The notes below the pieces were generated by a model. That model made no database searches. It was not told the DNA's origin and was given only the letters and a program-made list of their open reading frames with translations. Positions 1 to 6,829 of a DNA stretch of 11,233 nt are shown in pieces. The stretch spans positions 1 to 11,233 of the forward strand of contig JAEZLD010000126.1 of NCBI GenBank assembly GCA_023415335.1, given 5' to 3'. How positions within the stretch are numbered: position 1 is the first letter of the stretch; every line of letters begins with the position of its first letter. The translations under genes and the position numbers were made by a program. The DNA comes from Bacillota bacterium. GTDB taxonomy: Bacteria > Bacillota > Clostridia > Clostridiales > Caloramatoraceae.

Positions 1-686
1 CCGGCAATAGAATCAATTGCTACCTGGCCGAAAACCTGCTTTTTAGCCTCTGCAACAAATGCATTGCCAGGGCCAACGATTTTATCCACCTTAGGAACAC
101 ATTCCGTGCCATATGCCATGGCAGCTATGGCCTGAGCTCCCCCTACCTTGAATATTTTATCCACTCCTGCTACCTTGGCGGCTGCCAGAATAGCAGGGTT
201 TACCTTTCCATCCTTGCCACAGGGTGTGGTCATGATGATTTCCTGGCAGCCTGCAATTTTAGCAGGAACGGCATCCATCAAAACTGTTGAGGGATAAGAG
301 GCAGTGCCGCCAGGAACATAAAGGCCTGCACGGTCAATGGGGATAATTCTCTGGCCCATAATAACACCGTTATTTTCGGTCATGATAAAGCTGTTGCGCA
401 CCTGGCGGGAGTGGAACGCATAAATATTGGCAGCTGCTTTTTCCAGGGTTTCTATAAATTCAGGTTCCATCAGGCTTACAGCCTCATCAATTTCTTGCTG
501 GCTTACAAGCAGGGACTCAAGCCTTACTCCGTCAAACCTTTCTGTAAAAGAGAGCAGTGCTGTGTCGCCTCCCACGCGAATCTGTGCGATTATATCTGCT
601 ACAATTCCCTCCACATCTGTTTTTGCTTCGCATCTTTCAAGAAGCTCCTTATTGGATATTTCTCCATATTTAAAAATCCTAATCAT
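1..686 (-). CDS. hisD: Histidinol dehydrogenase, N-terminal 228 codons (gene runs off the left edge)
   Basis: Histidinol dehydrogenase catalyses the last two oxidations of histidine synthesis, L-histidinol to L-histidine, using NAD and zinc in the cytoplasm. Translating leftward from the ATG at 686-684 gives an uninterrupted frame to the window edge. It contains the family segments GLYVPGGTASYPSTVLM (residues 121-137), KVGGAQAIAAMAYGT (180-194) and VDKIVGPGNAFVAEAKK (200-216). The family is about 430 residues long, so roughly the C-terminal half, including most metal and active-site residues, lies outside. The start overlaps the hisG stop in an ATGA arrangement, with GGAGG about 8 bases upstream, so translation is probably coupled to hisG. 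It is the third gene of the hisZ-hisG-hisD operon. Identification is secure; only the C-terminus is unseen. Confidence 0.96.
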   Translation of the reverse strand, partial: MIRIFKYGEISNKELLERCEAKTDVEGIVADIIAQIRVGGDTALLSFTERFDGVRLESLLVSQQEIDEAVSLMEPEFIETLEKAAANIYAFHSRQVRNSFIMTENNGVIMGQRIIPIDRAGLYVPGGTASYPSTVLMDAVPAKIAGCQEIIMTTPCGKDGKVNPAILAAAKVAGVDKIFKVGGAQAIAAMAYGTECVPKVDKIVGPGNAFVAEAKKQVFGQVAIDSIA

Positions 687-1312
687 TTCTTTGCCTCCAC
701 CTGTGCAGCAAGGCTCTGAACTATGGCCTCAATCTGCGGTTTTTTAAATTCAAAATTTGCCTTGTTTGCAATGAGTCTTGCGCTGATAGGAACAATTGTC
801 TCCCTTACGGTAAGATTGTTTTCTTTCAGCGTTGTACCTGTTTCCACAATATCCACTATGACATCGGACAGGTCCAGAATAGGGGCCAGCTCAATGGAGC
901 CGTTAAGCTGTATAATGTCTATGTCACGTCCTATTGAAGCATAATAGCTTTTGGCTATGTTTGAAAACTTGGTTGCCACACGCAGGGTTTTCTGAGGGTC
1001 ATCATAAAAATTCCTTGGGGCTGCCACACACATGCGGCACCTGCCCATATTCAGGTCCAGCATTTCATACACATCCGGCACATATTCAAGCAGAATGTCC
1101 TTGCCGGCGACTCCAATATCAGCTGCACCACGCTCCACATAAATCGCCACATCAGAAGGCTTAACCCAGAAATAGCGGACCCCAAGGGAATCATTTTCAA
1201 AAATCAGCTTGCGGTTTTCCTCCCTGATGGAGGGGCATTCAAACCCGGCATTTTCAAACATTCCATATACCACCTTGCCCAGCCTGCCTTTTGGGAGTGC
1301 AATATTAAGCAT
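683..1312 (-). CDS. hisG: ATP phosphoribosyltransferase catalytic subunit, short form
   Basis: HisG catalyses the committed step of histidine synthesis, joining ATP and PRPP to form phosphoribosyl-ATP. The protein is about 209 residues and begins MLNIALPKGRLGK. It has the ERGAADIGVAGKDILLE segment near residues 60-76 and the PRPP-binding stretch DVIVDIVETGTTL near 150-162. The length and the lack of a C-terminal regulatory domain mark the short HisG form, which needs HisZ; hisZ lies immediately upstream. I chose the ATG at 1312, which overlaps the end of hisZ by 8 bases and suggests coupled translation. A TTG at 1321, three codons earlier, has GGGGTG about 8 bases upstream and could be the true start. 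The stop overlaps the hisD start. Function is certain; only the exact start is open. Confidence 0.96.
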   Translation of the reverse strand: MLNIALPKGRLGKVVYGMFENAGFECPSIREENRKLIFENDSLGVRYFWVKPSDVAIYVERGAADIGVAGKDILLEYVPDVYEMLDLNMGRCRMCVAAPRNFYDDPQKTLRVATKFSNIAKSYYASIGRDIDIIQLNGSIELAPILDLSDVIVDIVETGTTLKENNLTVRETIVPISARLIANKANFEFKKPQIEAIVQSLAAQVEAKK

Positions 1313-2423
1313 CGACTTCAAGTATGGTCACCCCGCTTTCTGTTAGCTTTGCAAGCTGGCGGTACTTGATCTTTTCAGGTACAGCCTTCTGTGCCATAAC
1401 ACTGATCCCTCCGCTGAGCAGCTGACGCACAGCCGTATTCAGCCGCATGGGGTCTGTATTTTCATCATATAAAAGCACTGTGTCTATATCATACCTGCGG
1501 TCACTCCGGTCCAGGCGCTGCAGAAGGTCAAGATATGCTGCAAAGCCTACCGCATGACCAGTTTTACCCATCCTTTTCAGCAATTTGTCATACTGGCCTC
1601 CGGATATAACGCTTGTGGGCACGCCCCGGACAAAACCCTTAAAGGCTATACCGTTATAGTATTTCATATCACTAAGAACAGAAAAGTCAATGCAGATATG
1701 CTTGCCAAGCCCGTTGCCAGATAGCATGTCCGTTAGCAGCTTAAGCTGCTGCAGGGCATTTTCATTACAGCCAAGCTCCTTCAGATGGGGCAAAACCTTC
1801 TCTGGCTGGCCATATGTAAGTACCAGATCCTTCAGACGCTCTGTATCCTCTGCATCTGCGCTGTTTTCCATGCAAATGGCACTGATCTCATGCAGGTTCT
1901 TTTCACCTATGCACCTGAGGATTTTCTGCTTGGCACCTTCCGAAAGCTGCATTCCATCCAACATTGAATTTATAATTCCAAGATGTGAAATATTGAGTAT
2001 GCTTTCCTCGGAGATCAGCTTTAAGCTTTGGGCTGCAAGCACAAGAACTTCACCTATACAGTAATCGTCAACTGCACCGATACATTCCAGACCAACCTGC
2101 ATAATTTCCTTAAACACCCGGGAGCCCTTTGAAACCCGATAGACGTTTTCGTTGTAGTAAACCTTCTGAACCTGGTTTTCCGCAGGATTGCTGTTGCGGA
2201 CAATGGATAGGGTAACATCCGGCTTAAGCGCCATCAGCCTGCCGTTGGTATCAGTAAAGGTGATAACATCTTCTGAAATTAAAAAGTCCTTGTTTTTCAC
2301 ATAGAGGTCGTATTCCTCAAATTTACTCATTTTATATTGAGCGTATCCGTATTTATGATAAAGAGAGCGTAATTCAAAGATTACTTTCTCCTCATTTTTT
2401 GGAATGCCTGCATCAAACTTCAC
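1305..2423 (-). CDS. hisZ: ATP phosphoribosyltransferase regulatory subunit
   Basis: HisZ is a catalytically inactive relative of histidyl-tRNA synthetase. It binds short HisG to form the active, histidine-inhibited ATP phosphoribosyltransferase. The 372-residue protein shows the synthetase-like fold signatures: GRLMALKPDVTLSIVRNS near residues 61-78, a motif-2-like region with VYYNENVYR and EIMQVGLECIG near 88-116, and a motif-3-like SGGQYDKLLKRMGKTGHAVGF near its C-terminal third. The start is GTG at 2423, preceded by GGAGG with 7 A residues of spacing, a strong ribosome site. It is the first gene of the his operon seen here, and its stop overlaps the hisG start. It is close to the usual HisZ length, shorter than HisS, and paired with short hisG, which argues against a true histidyl-tRNA synthetase. 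Confidence 0.95.
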   Translation of the reverse strand: MKFDAGIPKNEEKVIFELRSLYHKYGYAQYKMSKFEEYDLYVKNKDFLISEDVITFTDTNGRLMALKPDVTLSIVRNSNPAENQVQKVYYNENVYRVSKGSRVFKEIMQVGLECIGAVDDYCIGEVLVLAAQSLKLISEESILNISHLGIINSMLDGMQLSEGAKQKILRCIGEKNLHEISAICMENSADAEDTERLKDLVLTYGQPEKVLPHLKELGCNENALQQLKLLTDMLSGNGLGKHICIDFSVLSDMKYYNGIAFKGFVRGVPTSVISGGQYDKLLKRMGKTGHAVGFAAYLDLLQRLDRSDRRYDIDTVLLYDENTDPMRLNTAVRQLLSGGISVMAQKAVPEKIKYRQLAKLTESGVTILEVDA

Positions 2424-2454
2424 TTTTTTTCCTCCATATCATATGATAAATATA

Positions 2455-2489
2455 CTTATTATTATACACATACTTTAATATTCTACCAT
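2455..2489 (-). promoter_or_regulatory. Probable promoter of the hisZ-hisG-hisD operon
   Basis: Reading leftward, a consensus TATAAT -10 box lies at 2466-2461. Transcription would begin near 2455, about 30 bases before the hisZ GTG. At 17-bp spacing the -35 position (2489-2484) reads ATGGTA, a poor match, so the promoter may be weak or need help. I saw no T-box antiterminator or histidine-rich leader peptide in the gap, so the regulation of this operon cannot be read from the window. Confidence 0.4.
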
Positions 2490-2538
2490 GCTACCACATT
2501 ACAACACTAAAGTAAATAGCTAAAATAAATAGGTGCCA

Positions 2539-2565
2539 TTCAAACGCTGCAGAGCGGCGTTTGAA
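2539..2565. repeat. Perfect 12-bp inverted repeat upstream of the his promoter
   Basis: The arms TTCAAACGCTGC (2539-2550) and GCGGCGTTTGAA (2554-2565) pair over 12 bp with one G-U and a three-base AGA loop. It lies about 70 bases upstream of the hisZ -10 box and about 60 bases beyond the leftward terminator at 2627-2674. No T-run follows immediately on either strand, so it is not a clear terminator. It could be a second, weaker stop for leftward transcripts or a protein-binding palindrome. The rest of the 2424-2754 gap is AT-rich and otherwise featureless apart from the terminator and the his promoter. Confidence 0.6.
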
Positions 2566-2626
2566 AATTGACATTTCAGGCTGGATATATTCCATTAGGC
2601 ATACTACATATTCAGAGATGAAATAA

Positions 2627-2674
2627 AGAAGAAAGGCCTTACTGACTTATGCTAGTCGATAAGGTCTTTCTTCT
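2627..2674 (-). terminator. Intrinsic terminator for the TetR/Cys-GrdB-like transcription unit
   Basis: AGAAGAAAGGCCTTA (2627-2641) pairs with TAAGGTCTTTCTTCT (2660-2674) over 15 bp with one G-U. A further GACT/AGTC pairing closes the inner part. On the minus strand the stem is followed by TTATTTC, a modest T-rich tail; on the plus strand no T-run follows. It lies 80 bases downstream of the stop of the Cys-type GrdB-like gene, so it most likely ends that leftward transcript and insulates the his operon. Confidence 0.7.
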
Positions 2675-2754
2675 AGTATGACCGGAATGAATTCGATCTT
2701 TGTTAAAAGTCCACAAGGGACGTAGTTAAACCTGCATATAAGAGTAATGCTGAA

Positions 2755-3621
2755 TTAATGGGCAATGATGCATGAGTTTTTTTGGGGATCCTCAGTCAGT
2801 ATATACAGTGCTCTATTAAAGAGCTGTTTGCGATATTCAAACTCCTGGTCAGGAGATAGCTTTGGATTACCAAATACGTGGCAGATAGCATTACCGCAAA
2901 GAATTCGGCTACAGCCAACCCACTCGGATATATGAACAAGATTGGTTACATGAACCACAGGTATTCCTGTGAGTTCAATTTCACGAGCAATATAGGCACC
3001 ACAACGGGTGCTGGTGCCACAGGTTGATGTTAAAATAACGCCGTCAATTCCATTCTCCTTTATAGACTCAGCAATTTTGCGTCCGATTTTCTGGCTGTTT
3101 TCAACAGAAGTCATAACACCAGCAGTAGAATAGAAAAAGTCGAATATATTGGCAATCCGTCCTTCCTTAACGGCATAGATGCCGGCATCTAAAGGTATTA
3201 AGCGATTAGGGTCTTCTAAGGTGTACTTATTATCATATCCCTGATGGCTTATTTCGTAATCCGAGGAGAGCAGCTTCTCCGCTCCATAAAAGGGGTAGAT
3301 GCAGAATTTATTCGAATTCACAGGAGGAAGATTATCTGGATTCCCTTTAGGCACAAGCCCTCCATCTGTGACAAATGCAATCCTCGCTTTTGCCAATGGC
3401 TTTGAAAGATGTGGTATATGTACATCCTGTGGTGAAGCAAATTGTAGCTCTGTCTGGTATGGTTCATTACGGAATTTTGCCAGCAGCATATCTATTCCAC
3501 GGGTGCATGCAGGTATAGAATAATCTATATTGTTTGTTACGGATACATCAGATGGATTCCTGTGAAGGGCAGGATCCCAAGTGATATTGTTATATTGTTT
3601 TGGCAACAAAAACCACCCCAC
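2755..3621 (-). CDS. Partial GrdB-like protein with Cys at the selenocysteine position (C-terminal domain only)
   Basis: The 288-residue product matches the C-terminal two thirds of GrdB, the substrate-binding selenoprotein subunit of glycine/sarcosine/betaine reductase component B. Shared segments with the Sec-type paralogue at 8096-9412 include PAxxRGIDMLL near residue 37, VTDGGLVPxGNPDN near 84-97, EDPNRLIPLDA near 136-146 and YSTAGVM at 164-170. The catalytic-site segment reads TSTCGTSTRCG (198-208): Cys201 (TGT, 3021-3019) replaces Sec, and Cys207 is retained. The GrdB N-terminal domain, about 170 residues, is absent, and an in-frame TAA lies directly before the GTG start at 3621. No clear Shine-Dalgarno precedes that GTG, whereas GGGGTGG just inside could serve a TTG at 3609 or 3606. 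The gene follows the TetR gene after 83 bases. It may be an accessory thiol partner, a regulator, or a truncated duplicate; the long intact, conserved frame argues against simple decay. Confidence 0.8.
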   Translation of the reverse strand: MGWFLLPKQYNNITWDPALHRNPSDVSVTNNIDYSIPACTRGIDMLLAKFRNEPYQTELQFASPQDVHIPHLSKPLAKARIAFVTDGGLVPKGNPDNLPPVNSNKFCIYPFYGAEKLLSSDYEISHQGYDNKYTLEDPNRLIPLDAGIYAVKEGRIANIFDFFYSTAGVMTSVENSQKIGRKIAESIKENGIDGVILTSTCGTSTRCGAYIAREIELTGIPVVHVTNLVHISEWVGCSRILCGNAICHVFGNPKLSPDQEFEYRKQLFNRALYILTEDPQKNSCIIAH

Positions 3622-3704
3622 TTATTATAAACAGCGTGTTATATTTCACGTTTAAAATGACTAAAGGATTGAACAATTCAAAATTTATTCCGAAGGCAAC
3701 ATGG

Positions 3705-4277
3705 TTATGTATTTGTGGATATAGGTGTGCTGAGAGGGAAGGCAAGGCCAGTCTTGATAAGCTTTAGTTTTTCAAAGTAGCTAATATAATTTTCCTGCAT
3801 TCCGTCTCTGATCCACTCCATAATAGTACCCACATAAGCGTGTGTCTCTAAACGAGCTAAAATGTATAGTTCATCATCTGCCAGCCTGTAGCCTATCTGT
3901 GCATACGTTGTTGATATATGTATTTTAATAAGCTCAAAATAGGTTTCCATAAGCACTTCCTGAAGAGAGTTCTGACCATCATATTGAAAGGCTTGTAAGT
4001 AGAATTGTCGGTCCTTCAGAAGGTTCTTACATAGATTCACAAATCCATCGAAATATCGGTCGGGATCAGAAAATGTATTTATAACTGGCAACATATCTGA
4101 GAGAAAGGCCCAGTTTATCAAATCATATTTATCTTTAAAATGATAATAAAAGGCATTTCGACTAATACCACACTCATTAGTAATATCCTTGACAGTTATT
4201 TGACTAAGTTTTTTCCTAGTCGTCAAATTGTGCAAGCCATTTGCAAGAGCAGATTTCGTAATTTCCTGATTTGACAA
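3705..4277 (-). CDS. TetR/AcrR-family transcriptional regulator
   Basis: This is a 190-residue one-component regulator. An N-terminal DNA-binding domain carries the helix-turn-helix ITVKDITNECGISRNAFYYH (residues 27-46) followed by FKDKYDLINWAF, the canonical TetR pattern. The all-helical C-terminal part (about 60-185) is the ligand-binding and dimerisation domain and resembles the TetR-like group that includes DhaS. The start is TTG at 4277, with GGGGAG about 9 bases upstream. The gene is divergent from the transporter/radical SAM/GrdE/GrdB operon across an AT-rich gap containing inverted and direct repeats. The simplest reading is that it controls both its own unit and that operon in response to the substrate. 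Whether it represses or activates is not visible; DhaS-type relatives can activate. Confidence 0.9.
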   Translation of the reverse strand: MSNQEITKSALANGLHNLTTRKKLSQITVKDITNECGISRNAFYYHFKDKYDLINWAFLSDMLPVINTFSDPDRYFDGFVNLCKNLLKDRQFYLQAFQYDGQNSLQEVLMETYFELIKIHISTTYAQIGYRLADDELYILARLETHAYVGTIMEWIRDGMQENYISYFEKLKLIKTGLAFPLSTPISTNT

Positions 4278-4330
4278 ATAATATCACTCCCCTTGCGTAA
4301 AAGAAATTATCCATCACAGTTTGTTTATAG

Positions 4331-4348
4331 AATTAACATGTATTAATT
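4331..4348. promoter_or_regulatory. Candidate TetR operator 1 (inverted repeat)
   Basis: AATTAA-CATGTA-TTAATT is an 18-base element with perfect 6-bp arms and a 6-base spacer, lying 54 bases upstream of the TetR gene start. Its half-site and spacer layout equals that of the element at 4484-4501, although the arm sequences differ. In DNA this AT-rich such arms can arise by chance, so the operator role is only a suggestion. Confidence 0.3.
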
Positions 4349-4413
4349 ATAGAAAAACAAGTATAATCAAATATTATTTTACTTGAAATAAGCTAAAATG
4401 TAAATGAAAAATA

Positions 4414-4460
4414 ACAATAAAATGTACAAAACAATAAAAATGTACAAAATATGTGCAAAA
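4414..4460. repeat. Tandem direct repeats containing ATGTACAAAA
   Basis: Two nearly identical units, ACAATAAAATGTACAAAA (4414-4431) and the same with one extra A (4431-4449), are followed by a shorter copy, ATGTGCAAAA (4451-4460). The core ATGTACAAAA recurs at 4422 and 4440 with an 18-base step. The repeats lie in the middle of the divergent control region and could be binding sites for a regulator of the reductase operon. Confidence 0.6.
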
Positions 4461-4483
4461 TAAAGAAAATGCAAAAGATTATG

Positions 4484-4501
4484 ACAAATTTTGCGATTTG
4501 T
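4484..4501. promoter_or_regulatory. Candidate TetR operator 2 (inverted repeat)
   Basis: ACAAAT-TTTGCG-ATTTGT has perfect 6-bp arms around a 6-base spacer. It overlaps another pair, GCAAAA (4471-4476) with TTTTGC (4489-4494). It lies 27 bases upstream of the TATAAT at 4528, so a bound protein could act on rightward transcription. The role is inferred from position and symmetry only. Confidence 0.3.
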
Positions 4502-4664
4502 ATAAGGCACTATAGAGATTGATTTTTTATAATAAAAATAACAAATGAGAGATAGTGCTAAAATTGATAAAATCTATAGTTTTTATGATTCGTTAATAAA
4601 TGGCGAATAGCATTATCTTTTATTGTTAAAATTTTATCTAAAACTATATGAAAGGCGTGGTTTT

Positions 4665-5855
4665 ATGAGTGAAAGCAAAGGTACTAACCGATGGGTCATT
4701 CTATTTCTTGGAATGATCTGCATGCTGATTATGGGTGTATGTTATACATACAGTCTGTTTCAGCCATATGTTATGAAGAACTTCAATGTGGATTCTGCCA
4801 GCGCTAGTTTGCCTTATACTATTTTTATTGCTGTTTTCTGCGTTGGTAATTTTGTTGGCGGGCGTATGCAGCAGAAAACAAATATAAAAACAACGCTGGC
4901 TATTGGCTATGTGTTGATGTTCTTAGGATGGCTTCTTACATCTACGCTACATGAGGGAATGTTTTGGGCCATGTTCGTGACCTTTGGTGGTCTGTTTGGT
5001 ATAGGTGATGGAATGGTTTATAACGTAATAGTATCTTTAATGCCTAAATGGTTCCCTGACCGCAAGGGCTTGGCATCAGGACTGACTCTTGCAATGCTAG
5101 GTCTGTCTGCTACAGTGTTCAGCCCATTTGTAAGCAGCTGGCTGAAAAACTTTGGGTATTCAAAGTCCTTTATGATTGTTGCTTTTATTTATGTTGGGGT
5201 TGGTATTTTGGGAACATTGACACTGAAGGCTCCACCAAAGGATTATATGAAGGACTATGTAGGCACTGGTGCTAATGCTGTAACTAAAAAACAATATGAA
5301 GTTAGTGAAGTGTTCCATGTGAAAGAGTTCTGGACACTTATGGGATTATATTTCTGTGCTGTTCCTACTTATCTGCTGTTGAGTGCAATATTTGTAACCT
5401 ATGGTGCAGATAAGGGCCTGACTGCTGCAATGGCTACAATAGGTGTTAGTGCAGCTTCACTATGCCAGGTAGGTGGACGCTTTATAATTCCAACAGTCAG
5501 CGACAAAATTGGACGTAAGGCTGCTTTTGCTGTAAGCTTCCTGGTGACAGCTTTAGGAGTTGCACTTCTTACAGTTTCCACTGGTTACTTATATGTAGTG
5601 TGCTTCTGCTTAATAAGCTTCTCATATGGTGGAAGTCAGGCATGCTTCTCTCCAATAGCAGCAGACCGTTTCGGTACTAAAAACCTTGGAACAATCCTAT
5701 CCTTAACCATGATTGGTTTCGGTGTTGGTTCCGTTGGTGCATCTTTAGCTGCAAAGCTGGTTGGAACATCTACTGCTTTCATCTGTGCAGGCGCAGTTGC
5801 TTTGGTAGGTATTCTGTTGGTTACTACACTGCCAGGTACGAAAAAGAATGCATAA
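4665..5855 (+). CDS. MFS transporter, oxalate/formate antiporter (OFA)-like family
   Basis: A 396-residue integral membrane protein with about 12 hydrophobic segments, beginning at residues 9-30. Family features include GGRMQQK in the loop between segments 2 and 3 (residues 65-71), MPKWFPDRKGLASGL (126-140), typical of OFA-like carriers, and the MFS loop DKIGRKAAF (280-288) after segment 8. OFA members mostly move small carboxylates or exchange them, so a carboxylate substrate or product of the downstream reductase is a reasonable inference; the specificity is not readable. The ATG at 4665 is preceded by GAAAGG at about 10 bases and starts a natural cytoplasmic N-terminus, MSESKGTNRW; an upstream in-frame TTG at 4623 lacks a ribosome site. 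It is the first gene of the rightward operon, 56 bases before the radical SAM gene. Confidence 0.9.
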   Translation: MSESKGTNRWVILFLGMICMLIMGVCYTYSLFQPYVMKNFNVDSASASLPYTIFIAVFCVGNFVGGRMQQKTNIKTTLAIGYVLMFLGWLLTSTLHEGMFWAMFVTFGGLFGIGDGMVYNVIVSLMPKWFPDRKGLASGLTLAMLGLSATVFSPFVSSWLKNFGYSKSFMIVAFIYVGVGILGTLTLKAPPKDYMKDYVGTGANAVTKKQYEVSEVFHVKEFWTLMGLYFCAVPTYLLLSAIFVTYGADKGLTAAMATIGVSAASLCQVGGRFIIPTVSDKIGRKAAFAVSFLVTALGVALLTVSTGYLYVVCFCLISFSYGGSQACFSPIAADRFGTKNLGTILSLTMIGFGVGSVGASLAAKLVGTSTAFICAGAVALVGILLVTTLPGTKKNA

Positions 5856-5911
5856 AGTTAAGAGTATGAAAACTACTTTTGGCTTATAGGGAAAAGGGAT
5901 GATGATACATA

Positions 5912-6793
5912 GTGTATACTTTGTATGAGACTATTAACAGACCGCCACCGGAGCATCAAAGTGCTCTCCTAGAGCTTTCGGTGGGATGCAGCTATGGAAG
6001 GTGTACATTTTGTCAGTTATCAAATGGAAAAACTCCGTTACAACTGGTTCCTATACAAGTGTTAAGCGAAAATCTGATGGAAATGGCTTCCCAAGGGGAA
6101 TCCTCAACCCGAATGTTTATGACGGGGGAAAACGTACTCGCCTTTAAAACACGATACCTATTGGATGTTTTTAAGTATGTGAGGAGTTACCTCCCAGGCA
6201 TACAGGAATTTGCTATGTATGGAAGAGCTGACGACATTTTGCATAAGACTGATGAGCAGCTTCAAGCACTTCATTCGGCAGGACTTAATACCATCTACGT
6301 TGGTGTAGAGTCTGGAAACAGACAGGTTTTGAAGGACTGTAGAAAAGGTGAGGTGCCTGAAGAAATTGTACAGCAGCTGCACCGTCTGGACAACATAGGA
6401 ATACAATATGGACTCAGCTCCATTCTTGGACTTGGAGGTGTGAAGCTTTGGAAGCAGCATGCCTTGGACACGGCAGAACTCTATAATCAAGTACGGCCAC
6501 GTTCCATTCGTGTTATGACATTGACACCAATGGAAGGAACACCGCTTGAGGACGCTGTGAAGAAGGGATTGTTTCACATTCCACCTCCAGAAATAATTTT
6601 ACAGGAAGAATTGCTATTGCTGGAAACGCTGAATTACGCAGACCATAGATGCCGTTTCATAGGCAACCATGTCTCTAACAAACAGCCAATTGTTGGGAAT
6701 GTGCCCGATGACCAGCCATGGATGATTCAAGCCCTGCGGGAAGCACTTACTCATATTCGAAAGGATGATTATATACATTTTAACACTTGGTAA
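5912..6793 (+). CDS. Radical SAM protein of unknown substrate
   Basis: A 293-residue radical SAM enzyme. The cluster motif lies in VGCSYGRCTFCQLSNG, with Cys26, Cys31 and Cys34. The CX4CX2C spacing is typical of the stand-alone radical SAM group with GCS-x-x-K/R-CTFC motifs and differs from the common CX3CX2C. VGVESG (130-135) and the Gly-rich ILGLGGV (171-177) fit the SAM-binding strands of the barrel. No B12 domain or SPASM extension is visible. The start is GTG at 5912, with AAAGGG some 13 bases upstream; a TTG at 5921 is an alternative. It is the second gene of the operon, between the transporter and the GrdE-like gene. Radical SAM proteins are not part of the classic glycine, sarcosine or betaine reductase clusters, so it may mature the reductase or pre-process the substrate; both are speculation. 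Confidence 0.9.
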   Translation: MYTLYETINRPPPEHQSALLELSVGCSYGRCTFCQLSNGKTPLQLVPIQVLSENLMEMASQGESSTRMFMTGENVLAFKTRYLLDVFKYVRSYLPGIQEFAMYGRADDILHKTDEQLQALHSAGLNTIYVGVESGNRQVLKDCRKGEVPEEIVQQLHRLDNIGIQYGLSSILGLGGVKLWKQHALDTAELYNQVRPRSIRVMTLTPMEGTPLEDAVKKGLFHIPPPEIILQEELLLLETLNYADHRCRFIGNHVSNKQPIVGNVPDDQPWMIQALREALTHIRKDDYIHFNTW

Positions 6794-6829
6794 GTGAACA
6801 TAAAATCTAAAGAAAGGAATTTAAAATCT

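Larger units (their letters stand above)
4278..4664. promoter_or_regulatory. AT-rich divergent control region between the regulator and the reductase operon
   Basis: About 390 bases without a gene, strikingly AT-rich, between the start of the TetR gene (minus) and the MFS start (plus). It holds an ATGTACAAAA-type direct-repeat cluster (4414-4460) and two 6-6-6 inverted repeats (4331-4348 and 4484-4501). A longer pair GCACTAT (4507-4513) / ATAGTGC (4552-4558) flanks a TATAAT at 4528-4533 that could be a rightward -10 box, though no good -35 sits at the right distance. A TATAAT on the minus strand (4352-4347) could serve the regulator, again without a convincing -35. Activator-dependent promoters would fit. 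No RNA element or small gene is convincing here. Confidence 0.5.

Noticed and set aside
411..747. Plus-strand frames of about 100 codons opposite hisD and hisG
   Set aside because: They lie antisense to strongly conserved his genes, match no recognisable protein and have no good ribosome sites.
2531..2538. TGGCACC on the minus strand upstream of hisZ, resembling the core of a T-box antiterminator (TGGNACC)
   Set aside because: The flanking bases do not extend the T-box consensus (no GCG after it, no AGGG before it), the variable base does not suit tRNA-His as I understand it, and it lies upstream of the probable his promoter.
2581..2754. Possible remnant of an insertion sequence or attachment site next to the accessory cluster
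   Set aside because: Apart from the terminator hairpin there is no transposase fragment, no matching terminal repeat at the other end of the cluster and no tRNA gene.
4648..4668. Mini-ORF ATG...TGA of six codons overlapping the MFS start
   Set aside because: No ribosome binding site precedes it and the peptide (MKGVVL) shows no regulatory codon pattern; most likely chance, since the MFS ribosome site supplies the sequence.
6158..6577. 139-codon minus-strand frame opposite the radical SAM gene
   Set aside because: It overlaps a clearly conserved enzyme gene and its low-complexity Ser/Cys/His-rich translation looks like a shadow.
6794..6829. GTG at 6794 as the start of the GrdE-like gene
   Set aside because: It directly follows the radical SAM stop with no ribosome site. 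The ATG at 6830 has AAAGG upstream and gives an N-terminus matching the family.
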